From Pseudomonadota bacterium (GTDB lineage Bacteria; Pseudomonadota; Gammaproteobacteria; Burkholderiales; UBA11063), in assembly GCA_030917485.1 (NCBI GenBank), contig JAUPUP010000084.1, positions 1 through 40,477 of the forward strand: a DNA stretch of 40,477 bases, written 5' to 3'. The notes below the pieces were generated by a model. It searched no databases. It worked only from the letters and a program-made list of their open reading frames with translations, and was not told the origin of the DNA. Below, one piece after another: positions 9,301 through 19,600 of this stretch (position 1 is the first letter of the stretch; the number at the start of each line of letters is the position of its first letter). Position numbers and translations under genes: made by a program.

Positions 9301-10495
9301 TAATTTAGATAAAATAGTTGAACAAATTAATCAAAAAATTGGCTTTTTGTTAGGTAAGCGTGACAGCCAGCGGCCTCCGGTTAAGAAAACTTCAAATTTA
9401 ATTTTTTCTATGCTGATATTGAGTTTTTCTTTATTATTATGGATTGTAACTGGTTTTTATTATCTAGGTGAAAATCAGTTTGGATTAATTTTACAAAATG
9501 GTAATGTTACTCAAGTAGTAAAAGGTATTGAGGTTGGTCTCACCCGTCCATATCCATTTGGTGATGTTGTAGTAATTGACGCATCAACCAGTGATTTTAT
9601 TGACTTAAATAAAATGGGCTTAACTAGTGGTAATTTTACTATTCTATCATCTGATTTAGCGCCGATACAAGTAGATGCTAAATTTAGCTATCAGGTTGTT
9701 GACCCAGCTCTGCTCTTTCGTAACTTTTTGCAGAAACAAAATAATTTAAGTAACTATATTGCTTGGAGTTTGCAAGCTCAGTTACGTAATTATTTTGTGA
9801 GTCAGGATAAAGATGAAATATTGAAAACTAATTTAACTGTTTCTGCCAATGAAATAAGAGCGGCAATGAATCAAAAATTAGCAGCGCTTGGAGTTAAGGT
9901 GGTTAAATTGAATATTAATTCATTGACTCAAATTAACTTAGCGGAAGATACTCAAGTTATTACCGCAGAAAATAAAAATTTGGTAGGCGATGGTGAGTTA
10001 AAGCAACGATCAAGAGTTGAAGCGGATAATGATAAACAAAATATTGAGCCAAGTATAGATCAGCAATTATTACAGCAGGCTCACCAGTTTAAGCAAGATC
10101 GAATTAGTCAGACTAAAATTGAGATAGCTCAATTTAATCAGCTTTTAGCACAATATAGGTTAACTCCACGACCTCTGGTTCAGCAAATGTATTATGATGC
10201 TTTGGCTGAAATACCAACTAACCAGCTTGCAACGCATTATCCTTTATTAGATTTAAATTTATCTGAATTAATTACATTGGGTAAGACCTGGAATGACCAA
10301 AATGTCCAGAGTGGTGATGGTAGAGTTGTCAACAATACCATAATTCAAGGTACTGTGTTAAATAATAGCTCTGTTGATACTGATAATAATCATGGCAAGA
10401 ATGATTTGGATGAGCATTCAGTAAGGAGTAGGCATTTTAGACGCGAAGTCAATCGAGATCGTGATAGTGCCAGCTTGGCAGAGGATGTGAATTAA
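9281..10495 (+). CDS. hflK: FtsH modulator HflK, divergent SPFH protein
   Basis: HflK pairs with HflC to form a large membrane assembly that encloses and modulates the FtsH protease. One N-terminal membrane segment is visible at about residues 41-63, after a charged cytoplasmic start, and the SPFH/band-7 domain follows (ENQFGLILQNG at about 68 onward). The usual Glu/Ala/Arg-rich coiled coil after the SPFH domain is largely replaced by Gln- and Asn-rich sequence, although a stretch near 266-300 matches the family's end region (LAQYRLTPRPLVQQMYYDAL). The tail from about 330 is low-complexity Asn/Asp. The start ATG at 9281 overlaps hflX and is preceded by AGGAAG. Function is inferred mainly from gene order and the SPFH domain. 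Confidence 0.85.
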   Translation: MNRGKTNNLDKIVEQINQKIGFLLGKRDSQRPPVKKTSNLIFSMLILSFSLLLWIVTGFYYLGENQFGLILQNGNVTQVVKGIEVGLTRPYPFGDVVVIDASTSDFIDLNKMGLTSGNFTILSSDLAPIQVDAKFSYQVVDPALLFRNFLQKQNNLSNYIAWSLQAQLRNYFVSQDKDEILKTNLTVSANEIRAAMNQKLAALGVKVVKLNINSLTQINLAEDTQVITAENKNLVGDGELKQRSRVEADNDKQNIEPSIDQQLLQQAHQFKQDRISQTKIEIAQFNQLLAQYRLTPRPLVQQMYYDALAEIPTNQLATHYPLLDLNLSELITLGKTWNDQNVQSGDGRVVNNTIIQGTVLNNSSVDTDNNHGKNDLDEHSVRSRHFRREVNRDRDSASLAEDVN

Positions 10496-10497
10496 TT

Positions 10498-11328
10498 ATG
10501 AAAAAATTGATTGTGTTTTTACTAGTGCTGTTTAGTTTTTTTAGTCTGGGTATCATAATAGTTGATGAGAGACAAAATGCAGTGGTTACCAATGTTTTTA
10601 GTCATAAGCAACAGGTTTTACCTAAGGGATTACACTTTATTTTGCCGGGTATTGAGCGAGTTAGCTATGTCTTTATGAATCAAAGAGAGGCTGCGGTAAC
10701 CGTAATGCTTAATTTTAATGATACTGCAACTGTTGAGGCTGGGATATTGGTTGTTTGGCATGTTACTAATCCGGCTAAGTATCTAAATTATTTTATTAAA
10801 GATGAGTTTAATAAGCAATTAACTGAAGAGGTTTTACGTATTACTACGTCTCGAGTTCAATCAACGAATTTGTCAACCTTTAATCAGTTGCATAATTTAT
10901 TAGTAAGTCCATTGTATATAGAAAAACTTGGGATTGTAATAACAGAAATTTTACCCAATGAGTTAAGCTTGATATCTAGACCTAAAACAGTGGCTGGTTC
11001 TATAAGTTCAAACGCTGAAGATGCTGAAAATGTAACCAAGAATGAAAGTTCACAAAATATGCCTGTGGTTGAAAGTACTATAGATAATAGTGGATATGCT
11101 CTTCGCAATAGCAGCAATGATGGAGATGATTTGTTTATAATTGAATCTGCATATTATCAAGCGCAGATGATTAAAGTTCAAACTGAAATAGAGCAGGCAA
11201 AAATGCTTGCTCCACTCCAGGAAAAAGACCAGCACTTTTATAATTATTATCGTGAATTACAAATATATAAAGATAGTGCAAAATCTAAACAAGATATGCC
11301 TCCTCTTGATAAACTATATCATTTATGA
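10498..11328 (+). CDS. hflC: FtsH modulator HflC, divergent SPFH protein
   Basis: This is the partner of HflK. A single N-terminal membrane anchor (residues 3-22) is followed by the SPFH start DERQNAVVTNVF and the block PKGLHFILPGIERV. The C-terminal block FYNYYRELQIYKDS matches the HflC ending (FYxFYRSLxAY). Between them, at about residues 160-215, the standard RxxERxR coiled coil is missing and a Ser/Asn-rich segment takes its place. The length of 276 residues is a little short. It begins two bases after hflK with GAGGATG as ribosome binding site. In other betaproteobacteria hisZ and purA follow; here the run stops and a minus-strand gene comes next. Confidence 0.85.
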   Translation: MKKLIVFLLVLFSFFSLGIIIVDERQNAVVTNVFSHKQQVLPKGLHFILPGIERVSYVFMNQREAAVTVMLNFNDTATVEAGILVVWHVTNPAKYLNYFIKDEFNKQLTEEVLRITTSRVQSTNLSTFNQLHNLLVSPLYIEKLGIVITEILPNELSLISRPKTVAGSISSNAEDAENVTKNESSQNMPVVESTIDNSGYALRNSSNDGDDLFIIESAYYQAQMIKVQTEIEQAKMLAPLQEKDQHFYNYYRELQIYKDSAKSKQDMPPLDKLYHL

Positions 11329-11344
11329 TAAACTGTATCATTGA
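11307..11344. repeat. 19-base tandem duplication across the hflC stop codon
   Basis: TGATAAACTATATCATTTA at 11307-11325 is followed directly by TGATAAACTGTATCATTGA at 11326-11344, differing at two positions. The first copy encodes the last residues of HflC (DKLYHL) and the second begins with its TGA stop. Confidence 0.75.
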
Positions 11345-11358
11345 TTCGGCATGTAAAT

Positions 11359-11389
11359 AACAGTAGATACAGTTGTACATACTGTTTTT
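11359..11389 (+). terminator. Possible weak terminator after hflC
   Basis: AACAGTA at 11359-11365 can pair with TACTGTT at 11380-11386, followed by TTT. The stem is short and AT-rich with a 14-base loop, so this is only a weak candidate for the end of the hfq-hflC transcript. It also lies just beyond the stop of the convergent MORN gene. Confidence 0.35.
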
Positions 11390-11401
11390 CAAGAAGTTGC
11401 A

Positions 11402-13162
11402 CTATTGCGGTTGTTGGTTACCATTTTTAAAACTTCCAGCGTGTGTAACCATACCCTCTGAATTAGTAAGAATGCCTATACCATCTGCTTTGAAGTCGTT
11501 ATCTATTGTTCCTCTGTAAGTTGAACCATCTATATACTTTATTTCTGCAGGCGTGTTTGGCAATACGTCACTCTTGTTCCAGTTTGTTTTTACCAGGGTT
11601 CCACATGGGTGAATAAAAGTTCCTGTTCCGTGTATGTAACATTCATTTAGTGAGCCGTATATTTTACCGCCATCTTGAAATATCCAAACAGTTAGCATAT
11701 AGTCAGCCATATTACAAAATTTTATTGATTTATTTTCAGCGCTGGGGATATCATCTAAATTAAATTTTATTTTTTTATGCGTGTCTTTCAAGTGGCCATT
11801 CCGTAATTTTACTTTAACGATGATATCATGCGTGTATTCCCAGCGGCTATTCTGTGAGTTTAATTCAGCGAGGCCTCCATCAACATATTGTATTTTTTTT
11901 AATTCACCCTTTTCGAATTCGAATTGGTTTCCATTAGGATATATTAATGTTCCAGTGTCTATATTGCAGAGTTTAAATGTCCCTTTGTATGTGCAACGAT
12001 TAAAATCTTTTGAATTTAATTGGTACGTTGCTGTACCACTAATTGGCTCAAACAGATTGTTTATTTCTCCTTTAAAGTACATTTTTGTAATTTTTGGATA
12101 TTGCCACCACCCATCCATTGATTTAATAAATATATCACTATTACTATTATTGCAGGGCTCGTACTCAATAATTGTATCTTTAGCATGTTTTCCCTTACTA
12201 AGAGTGGTTGTTGCCTTAAAATTTTCCTCAGAAATAATACTAGCTTGTCCATGAACTTTGTTTTTATTCCAAAATTTACTTAACAGTTTGATTTTTTTAC
12301 CATTATGTTTATAAGTATAAACTCCCGCTCCTGTTCTACAACCATTATTTCCAAAGTCACCACTATATGTTGAGTTATCCTTATATTGCATAGTACCTTT
12401 ATGTGGTTGAAGTTGGTTGGAAATTTTACCGACAAACTCCTTTAAACCAAGTTTATTTTCTGGCGGATATTCAATTGTAAAGTTACTATCTAATTGAGGT
12501 AGGTCTTCTTTCCAAGTTCCAGTAAATTTTTCTTTTTTAGGATTAATAAGCACACCGCCATCATCATGTCTTAACCCATCATGAAATTTTCCCTTATAAG
12601 TTGATTCATCCGCATAAGTCATAGTTCCATTCAAAGGTTTTCCTTCCTGATCAATGCTGCCTACAAATTGCTTTAAATTGGAGCTATTGTTTTCTGGATA
12701 AGTAATAGTAACATTTTCGTAGATAATTTCATCTTCTTTCCATGCTCCGGTAAAACGCACTCCATACTGGTTTATATAGGTACCATTACCGTGTTTTAAA
12801 TGATTCTGAAATTCTCCTACGTATTCAGAGCCATCGTTATATTTTTTGACCCCATTGCCATATGCTTTCCCTTTGGCATCTATTGTCCCAGTAAATTCTT
12901 TTAATCCTTCTTTATTATCTGCATTATAGGTAACAGTAAATTCCTTAGATATATCCAATTTGCCCTGCAATGTGGGGCGACCCTTGACTGTAAAATCTTC
13001 ATTTTGCCTGAAATAAGAGACTTCATTGTTTGAGGCTTCATTTTGCCTGAAATAAGAGACTTTATTATTTGAATCTTCATTTGTTATGTTATCGACTGTA
13101 GGGTTAGATGTAACGTTAGAAGTTGTAGGCTGTTTAGAAGCGGATGTACGAACAATGTCCAT
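11402..13162 (-). CDS. MORN-repeat protein (586 aa)
   Basis: MORN motifs (YxGxFxxGxxHGxGxx) occur repeatedly, for example GSEYVGEFQNHLKHGNG and STYKGKFHDGLRHDDGG. They are organised in a larger unit of roughly 70 residues seen three times at about 75-147, 150-220 and 226-290: a strand ending in LKEFVG, then a GTMxYxD(x)STYxGxF MORN, then FTGxWKED. More degenerate copies continue to the C-terminus (SLNECYIHGTGTFIHPCG; STYRGTIDNDFKADGIGIL). There is no signal peptide. The N-terminal 60 residues are disordered-looking and contain a 13-residue duplication. MORN repeats form beta-sheet scaffolds that bind lipids or proteins; they are common in eukaryotes and scattered in bacteria. A cytoplasmic scaffold or a secreted host-directed protein are both possible. 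Start ATG at 13162. Confidence 0.85.
   Translation of the reverse strand: MDIVRTSASKQPTTSNVTSNPTVDNITNEDSNNKVSYFRQNEASNNEVSYFRQNEDFTVKGRPTLQGKLDISKEFTVTYNADNKEGLKEFTGTIDAKGKAYGNGVKKYNDGSEYVGEFQNHLKHGNGTYINQYGVRFTGAWKEDEIIYENVTITYPENNSSNLKQFVGSIDQEGKPLNGTMTYADESTYKGKFHDGLRHDDGGVLINPKKEKFTGTWKEDLPQLDSNFTIEYPPENKLGLKEFVGKISNQLQPHKGTMQYKDNSTYSGDFGNNGCRTGAGVYTYKHNGKKIKLLSKFWNKNKVHGQASIISEENFKATTTLSKGKHAKDTIIEYEPCNNSNSDIFIKSMDGWWQYPKITKMYFKGEINNLFEPISGTATYQLNSKDFNRCTYKGTFKLCNIDTGTLIYPNGNQFEFEKGELKKIQYVDGGLAELNSQNSRWEYTHDIIVKVKLRNGHLKDTHKKIKFNLDDIPSAENKSIKFCNMADYMLTVWIFQDGGKIYGSLNECYIHGTGTFIHPCGTLVKTNWNKSDVLPNTPAEIKYIDGSTYRGTIDNDFKADGIGILTNSEGMVTHAGSFKNGNQQPQ
12997..13074 (-). repeat. 39-base tandem duplication inside the MORN gene
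   Basis: Two adjacent 39-base units at 12997-13035 and 13036-13074 share the sequence CTTCATTTTGCCTGAAATAA and what follows, with few differences. They encode SNNKVSYFRQNEA and SNNEVSYFRQNED near residues 31-56. The unit is a multiple of three, so the frame is kept. Confidence 0.85.
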
Positions 13163-13483
13163 AATTCATAAATTCCAAAAATCAGGTTAATGTTAATATA
13201 ACAACATAATTGCAAGTGCGTTACTCTAACATTGAGTAATTTAAGCTTATTTCCTTTTTCGGGTGTTTTGAAATTTTTATATAATGCGTCAAAATTACAT
13301 AAAACAGCATTTTTTAGAAGGAGCATATAATGCGGTAAATTAGCGTGGTTGTGTTCTATAACCTGTGCTATACTAACTATCTCTTAACTGAACTGTGGCA
13401 GTACTTGCCGAAAATTTGTAGGGGAGTATGTGTTACACGTCGCCATACTTAGGAAAAATTAAGGAGCTTAACATTAAAGTATT
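13163..13483. other. Intergenic region between divergent MORN and RND genes
   Basis: These 321 bases hold the control regions of both flanking genes. TATAAT at 13280-13285 and TATACT at 13369-13374 are -10-like on the plus strand, but neither has a well-spaced -35 box. AAGGAG at 13461 lies 17 bases before the RND start, too far for ideal spacing. I see no gene, tRNA or repeat here, and no periplasmic adaptor gene remnant. Confidence 0.4.
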
Positions 13484-16400
13484 ATGAATTTAACCATATT
13501 TTTACGCCGTCCAATTTTAGCCTCGGTAGTTTCCTTAATAATCATGTTTTGCGGAATTGTGGCTTTATTTAATTTGCCAGTGAGTCAATTTCCTGACATT
13601 TCGCCTCCATCAATTCAAATTAATGCTTCCTATCCTGGAGCAAATGCTGAGACTGCGGCTCGAGTGGTTGCGGCACAGATTGAAAATCAAATGAATGGTG
13701 TGTCTGGCCTTACCTATATGGCAACATCTACTTCCTCGGTTGGTAATGTCAGTATTACTTTGACTTATGATGTTGGCACTAATCTAAATTATGCTATTAA
13801 TGAGGTTTTAAACCGATTACAGGCAGCAATGCCACTTTTGCCCAGCGTAGTGCAGCAGTTGGGAGTGACTGCGCGTAAAAGTTCACCCGATATGCTACTT
13901 TTAGCCTCTTTTTATGCTGATCCATACATTGATCCTAAATTTGTGAGCAATTATCTACAGCGTACGGTTGAAAATGACTTATTATTACTGCCGACTGTAG
14001 GTACTATCTCTGTATTTGGAACCGGGTCTTATGCTATCAGAATTTGGCTTGATCCTAATAAAATGCAGCGTTATAACGTCACGGTTAGTGATGTCGAAAC
14101 TATTATTAAGGATCAAAATGAAGAGAATTATGTGGGTCGTGCCAATGGACCACCTAATTCAAAAGGAAATACTGTAGTTCTTGACCTTAAGGGTAATGAA
14201 ATGTACAGTACCCCTGAACAGTTTGCTAATATCATTATTAAAAATGATCAAATGCAGACTATCCGTATGAAGGATATCGCTAGAGTTGAACTTGGTTCTA
14301 ATTCATATACCACAATTGCCGAATTAAATTTTAGGGATAAAAACAATAAATTCCGCCATTATCCGTGTACAGTAATGCAGATATTTTTGACGCCAGGCGC
14401 TAATCAGTTGGAAGCTAAAAAACAAATTCTAGCCCGGTTAGAGCAAGACGCCAAGCGCTTTCCTTATGGATTATCTTATCAAATTACTATAGATAATTCA
14501 CGTTTTGTAGCTGCCTCAGTAAAAAACGTAGTTGATACATTAAAAATTGCTTTTGCCTTGGTAGGAATCGTTATATTTGTCTTTTTGAGAAACTGGCGTG
14601 CCAGTATGATAGCCATATTTTCTATTCCTGTATCTATAATTGGGACTATGGCGTGCCTGTATGTTGCTGGATTTAGTTTAAATACCCTGAGTTTGTTTGC
14701 GTTAATTTTGGCTATAGGTATTGTAGTTGATGACTCAATTGTAATCGTTGAAAATATTGAACGTTTGCGATCCGAGCATCCATCTTTGCCACTTAAAAAA
14801 GTTGTGGCTATGACTTTGGAAGAGGTTTTTGGCGCTGTTTTTGCTATAGTGTTGGTGTTAAGCGTAGTATTTATTCCGGCAATGGGTTTAAATGGCTTAA
14901 GTGGTAATATGTTTCGTCAATTTGCAGTGACAATTGCTTGTGCGGTTGTATTATCTGGTATTTGCGCCTTAACTTTTACGCCAGCTATGAGCTGCTTGAT
15001 TTTGAAGAAAAACTTGCATAAAGTGGTACAAGCTAATTGGTTTGATCGTAAATTCGAAAAGCTTACCGATTTTTATGTTATGGCTGCTCGGTGGATGATT
15101 AATCATAAAAAAATTGCCTTGCTGCTATGGGTAATGACGCTGGTGGGAACTGGTGTGTTATTTAAAATAATTCCTAAAGCATTTGTGCCGAATGAAGATC
15201 AGGGTCTAATTTTCTCGACTATAAATTTACCCTCCTCATCCAGTTTGCAGGATACCAATGATAAGGCGCATAAAATTATTGAAAAGCTTACTCAAAATCC
15301 AGCAATTGATTCGGTAATTACGGTTGCTGGATTTGACTTCTTAGATTCAGGTAATCAAAAAACTTATGCGGCGTCATTTTTTATTGCCTTAAAAGATTGG
15401 TCGCAAAGAACCCAAAAGGGTGGAGACGCCGATAGCATAATAAAGCAGCTAAATACCATGGGTTATGTAGCTAAGGATATGGTGGTGCGTGCGTTTAATC
15501 AACCTGTGATTCGTGGGCTTAGTACTACGGGCGGAATTGAGTTTTATGTTGAAGACCGAGTAGTGGGTGATCCACATCAGTTGCAGGGGGCGGTAGATGA
15601 TTTAATTACTAAGATTAAATCGCATAAAGAGGTTGGTTCATCCTTTCAGACTTTGGACACTAATGTGCTTGAGACATCTATACTTCCGGATATTGCAATG
15701 GCTACTTTTTATGGAGTAGATTTACAGAATCTGTATACGAGCATTCAAACTATTTATAGTAATAATAATGTCAACTATGCCTATATTATGCAGGATTTAG
15801 TGTGGGTAATTATGCAGGCTGATTATCCGTTTAGGGCAATTATTGACAAAATCCGCAATGTATATATTCATAGTACCAAGTCAAATACTATGGTGCCAAT
15901 CAGTAGTGTAGTTAAAATTACCAATAGTCGCGATGCGCAGATTATTCAGCGCTTTAATGGTTACATGGCATCAAAAGTAGTGGTTAATCCTTCGCCAGGA
16001 CATTCTTTTGGGGATGCTATGAATGCAATTGTTGCTGAGGCGGGTAATTTGGATAAGCGTTACACCTATGAATGGTATGGTACTAGTTATCAATTAACTT
16101 TATCGCAAAAAACTGCAAGTTTGGCATTTTCATTTTCTATTGTTATGATTTACTTAGTTTTATGCGCACTCTATGAGATGTGGCGGTTGCCTGTAGTGGT
16201 ATTGATGGGTATTCCGTTTGCATTGTTTGGAGCTTTGGCGATTTTGCTGGTAAGTGGTAAGCAAAATGATTTATATTTTCAGATTAGTCTATTAGCCTTA
16301 CTGGGATTATCGGCAAAAAATATTATTTTACTGGTTGAATTTGCGCTTCAGCACTTTAATGAAGGCAATGATATCGTTGACAGCGCTCTTTTTGCATTAA

Positions 16401-16633
16401 AATTACGTTTCAGACCAATTGTTATGACATCAGCGACTTTTATTTTTGGAACTTTGCCACTTGCCTTTGCATCAGGCGCTGGAGCAAATGCTCAGCATTC
16501 AGTAGGTATTGGTATTATTGGCGGTATTTTAGGCTCTATATTTTTAGCTAGTTTACTTACCCCTGCGTATTTTGTGATGATTATGCAGAATTATAAGCGC
16601 AGAACTAAAGAAGAAGATGAAGATGTTGGCTAA
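13484..16633 (+). CDS. RND efflux pump inner-membrane subunit (AcrB/HAE1 type), first of two
   Basis: This is a proton-driven multidrug efflux transporter of the hydrophobe/amphiphile (HAE1) RND class, in the inner membrane with large periplasmic loops. At 1049 residues it has full AcrB-like length. The first helix region is residues 8-30, and the porter domain begins with PGANAETAARVVAAQIE. The proton-relay residues are present: Asp416-Asp417 in GIVVDDSIVIVENIERL, and the helix-10 Lys in LLGLSAKNIILLVEFA. The sequence VPNEDQG in the second half is also typical. A periplasmic adaptor (AcrA) and outer-membrane factor (TolC) are required but are not in the window. A paralogous pump follows 46 bases later. 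Confidence 0.93.
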   Translation: MNLTIFLRRPILASVVSLIIMFCGIVALFNLPVSQFPDISPPSIQINASYPGANAETAARVVAAQIENQMNGVSGLTYMATSTSSVGNVSITLTYDVGTNLNYAINEVLNRLQAAMPLLPSVVQQLGVTARKSSPDMLLLASFYADPYIDPKFVSNYLQRTVENDLLLLPTVGTISVFGTGSYAIRIWLDPNKMQRYNVTVSDVETIIKDQNEENYVGRANGPPNSKGNTVVLDLKGNEMYSTPEQFANIIIKNDQMQTIRMKDIARVELGSNSYTTIAELNFRDKNNKFRHYPCTVMQIFLTPGANQLEAKKQILARLEQDAKRFPYGLSYQITIDNSRFVAASVKNVVDTLKIAFALVGIVIFVFLRNWRASMIAIFSIPVSIIGTMACLYVAGFSLNTLSLFALILAIGIVVDDSIVIVENIERLRSEHPSLPLKKVVAMTLEEVFGAVFAIVLVLSVVFIPAMGLNGLSGNMFRQFAVTIACAVVLSGICALTFTPAMSCLILKKNLHKVVQANWFDRKFEKLTDFYVMAARWMINHKKIALLLWVMTLVGTGVLFKIIPKAFVPNEDQGLIFSTINLPSSSSLQDTNDKAHKIIEKLTQNPAIDSVITVAGFDFLDSGNQKTYAASFFIALKDWSQRTQKGGDADSIIKQLNTMGYVAKDMVVRAFNQPVIRGLSTTGGIEFYVEDRVVGDPHQLQGAVDDLITKIKSHKEVGSSFQTLDTNVLETSILPDIAMATFYGVDLQNLYTSIQTIYSNNNVNYAYIMQDLVWVIMQADYPFRAIIDKIRNVYIHSTKSNTMVPISSVVKITNSRDAQIIQRFNGYMASKVVVNPSPGHSFGDAMNAIVAEAGNLDKRYTYEWYGTSYQLTLSQKTASLAFSFSIVMIYLVLCALYEMWRLPVVVLMGIPFALFGALAILLVSGKQNDLYFQISLLALLGLSAKNIILLVEFALQHFNEGNDIVDSALFALKLRFRPIVMTSATFIFGTLPLAFASGAGANAQHSVGIGIIGGILGSIFLASLLTPAYFVMIMQNYKRRTKEEDEDVG

Positions 16634-16679
16634 AACAGGTTCAGCAGTAACAATAAATAAATGAAAGAATAAGTGTATC

Positions 16680-19600
16680 ATGTTTAGATTTTTTATAAAT
16701 AACCCGGTTTTTTCCTCAGTAATTTCGATTATTATTGTGTTGTGTGGGTTGGTAGCAATTTTTACTTTGCCATTAGCCGAATATCCCAATATTGCACCGC
16801 CGACCATTACTATTAGCGCTCATTATCCTGGAGCAAATGCAGAAGTTATTCAAAAAACTGTTGCTTCGCCGATAGAAGATCAGATAAATGGTTCTAATCA
16901 AATGATCTATATGAACTCGGTTATGTCCAGTAACGGCGATTATAATTTGGTAGTTACTTTTGCAACTGGAACTGATTTAAATGCAGTAATTGGTGATGTA
17001 TTAAACCGTTTAAATACCGCTTTGCCAATGTTGCCGCAGATAGTGCAAAATCTGGGTGTCACTATGCGTAAAAGCTCTCAAAATGTCTTGATGTCTATTT
17101 CTATGCAGAGCGATGGCAGGCAGGATATGGTCTATTTAAGCAATTATACTTATCGAGCAATATATACCGAACTTGCGCGTGTTCATGGAGTAGGTGATGT
17201 AGAAATGACTGGTGCCAGAACTTATTCTATGCGAATTTGGCTAAAACCTGATCAAATGCAAAAGTTAGGAGTTACCTTAACTGATGTAGAAAACGCCATT
17301 AATGATCAAAATATTCAAGTTGCAGTTGGTCAAACTGGTGCTCCGCCAACTGATGGTACAAGTATGATGGTAGTTAATCTGGTGGGGCAGAGTTATTATA
17401 GTGAACCTAAACAATTTGAAAATATAATTATTCGTAATCAAGGCATTGAATATATTAAATTAAAGGATATTGCTCGGGTTGAACTTGGAGCGTTTAGTTA
17501 TGATACTATTAATAAACTAAATAAAAAACCGACTATTGGACTACAAATATATCTAGATCCGAGTGCTAATCAGTTGCAGGTTCATGGTCAAATTGTAACT
17601 ATTATGGAAAAACTGGCTAAACAATTTCCAGACGGAATGAGTTATTCTATTGCGTTTGACAATACTAAATTTATTAAAAAAGCATTATCTAATGTGGGAG
17701 AGACCCTAAGGGACGCATGTCTCCTGGTGATTTTTGTGGTATTTTTATTCTTGCAGAAGGCAAGAGCAACCATAATTCCGGTATTAACTATTCCGGTAGC
17801 AATTATTGGAACTTTTGCGGGAATGTATATAACTGGATTTAGTATTAATAACTTGACTTTGTTTGGACTTATTCTTTCAATTGGGATTGTGGTTGATGAC
17901 TCTATTGTAGTTATTGAGAACGTAGAGCGGGTTATGGATGAGGAGCGTGTCAGTGCCAGAAAAGCTAGTATTAAAACTATGCAAGAGGTGGCTAGTGCAT
18001 TAATTGCAATTGTTTTAGTGCTATGTTGTGCGTTTATTCCTTCAGCATTTTTGGGCGGGCTAACTGGTATTTTATATCGTCAGTTTGCAATTACGATCTC
18101 AATTTCAGTGGTGTTATCCGGAGTTGTTGCATTAACTCTTACTCCTGCATTATGTGCAATTTTTCTTAAAGGGCATAGCGCTAGCAATAGTAAGGCTGCT
18201 AGCAGTAATGTGATTATACGAGCTATAAATCAGTTTTTTGCTCAATTTAATCAAAAATTTGAATGGATTACTGATCAATACATTAAAGCAGTTAAATTTT
18301 TGCTAAATTACCGTAAGGCATTTATGGGAATATTTGGCTTGATTTTAATTGCAACAGTAATAATTTTTTATGCTTTACCGGTTGGGTTTATTCCGAATGA
18401 AGATAAAGGTTTTTATTTGACTCAGGTATCCTTACCAAATAATGCGTCTTTGGAACGAACAGAAAAAATCACTGATGAGTACATTGGGCACTTATTGAAA
18501 GATAAAGATGTAGAAAACACCAATAGTTTAATTGGTATTGATGAATTACATGCTGGCTCAATTAAAACTAACGTGGCGACTGTAACTACTGACTTGATTG
18601 ATTGGGATGATAGAAAAAAAGATGTGGATCAGTTAATTAAGGAGGCTAATCGATATGGCAGTACGATTAAGGAAGCTAATTTTATTGCCTATAATCAGCC
18701 GGCTATTGATGGTTTAAGTAGTACCAATGGGATTGAAGTATATGTACAAGATAAAGTAAATGGAGATAATTTTGCATTAGAAAGTTATGCTAAAGCAATA
18801 ACAAGTATTTTAAATAAAGATCAGGATATTAGCACCAGTTATTATACTTTTAATCCCAATAATCAAGCTTATAGTGTTTTGGTAGATGTTGATAAAGCAA
18901 AGTTCTATGGTTTGCAGATTCAAGATGTATATGATGTTTTAGAGGCAAATTATGGGCCTGATTTAGTTAATTATTTCTACCGTATGGGTGATTTATTCTG
19001 GGTTATACTTGAGGGTGATGATCAGTTTAGAAAGTCTCCGTTTCAGTTAGATAATTTGTGGATTAAAAATTCTTCTGAATCAATGGTGCCGATAAACTCC
19101 TTGGTAACCACATCAATGACTACTGCGCCAGATGTGATTGAGCGGGTAAATGATTTTTTGGCAACAAAAATTGTAGTGGAGCCTAAACCAGGCATAACGA
19201 TACAAAGTGCCATGATGATAATTAAAGCTGCCCTAGATCAGGTTTTACCTAAAGAGTATAGTTATGTTTGGTTTGGCGTTAGTTATCAGCAGCAAAGCGG
19301 TAATGCAACTTCAATAATGGCTTTTGCGTTTGGATTGGTTATGATCTTCTTGGTTTTAGCTGGTCAATTTGAAATGTGGCGACTTCCAGTGGTTGTGCTG
19401 ATGGCAATACCTTTTGCATTGTTTGGTGCTGGGGGTATACTATTCCTTCGTGGTTTGACAGATGACTTATATTTTCAGATTAGTTTGATTACTTTATTGG
19501 GGTTGTCGGCGAAAAATGCTATTTTAATTGCTGAGTTTGCCTTAGAACATTGGCGTGCGGGCATGTCTACCGTTGATTCAGCATTGATTGCTGCTCGGCA

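Noticed and set aside
11781-12254. A 157-codon plus-strand open frame
   Set aside because: It lies entirely antisense to the MORN gene, whose repeat-bearing protein is clearly real; the plus-strand product resembles nothing and has no ribosome binding site.
13084-13326. An 80-codon minus-strand frame overlapping the start of the MORN gene
   Set aside because: It overlaps the true MORN N-terminus in another frame and contains no recognisable motif or ribosome binding site.
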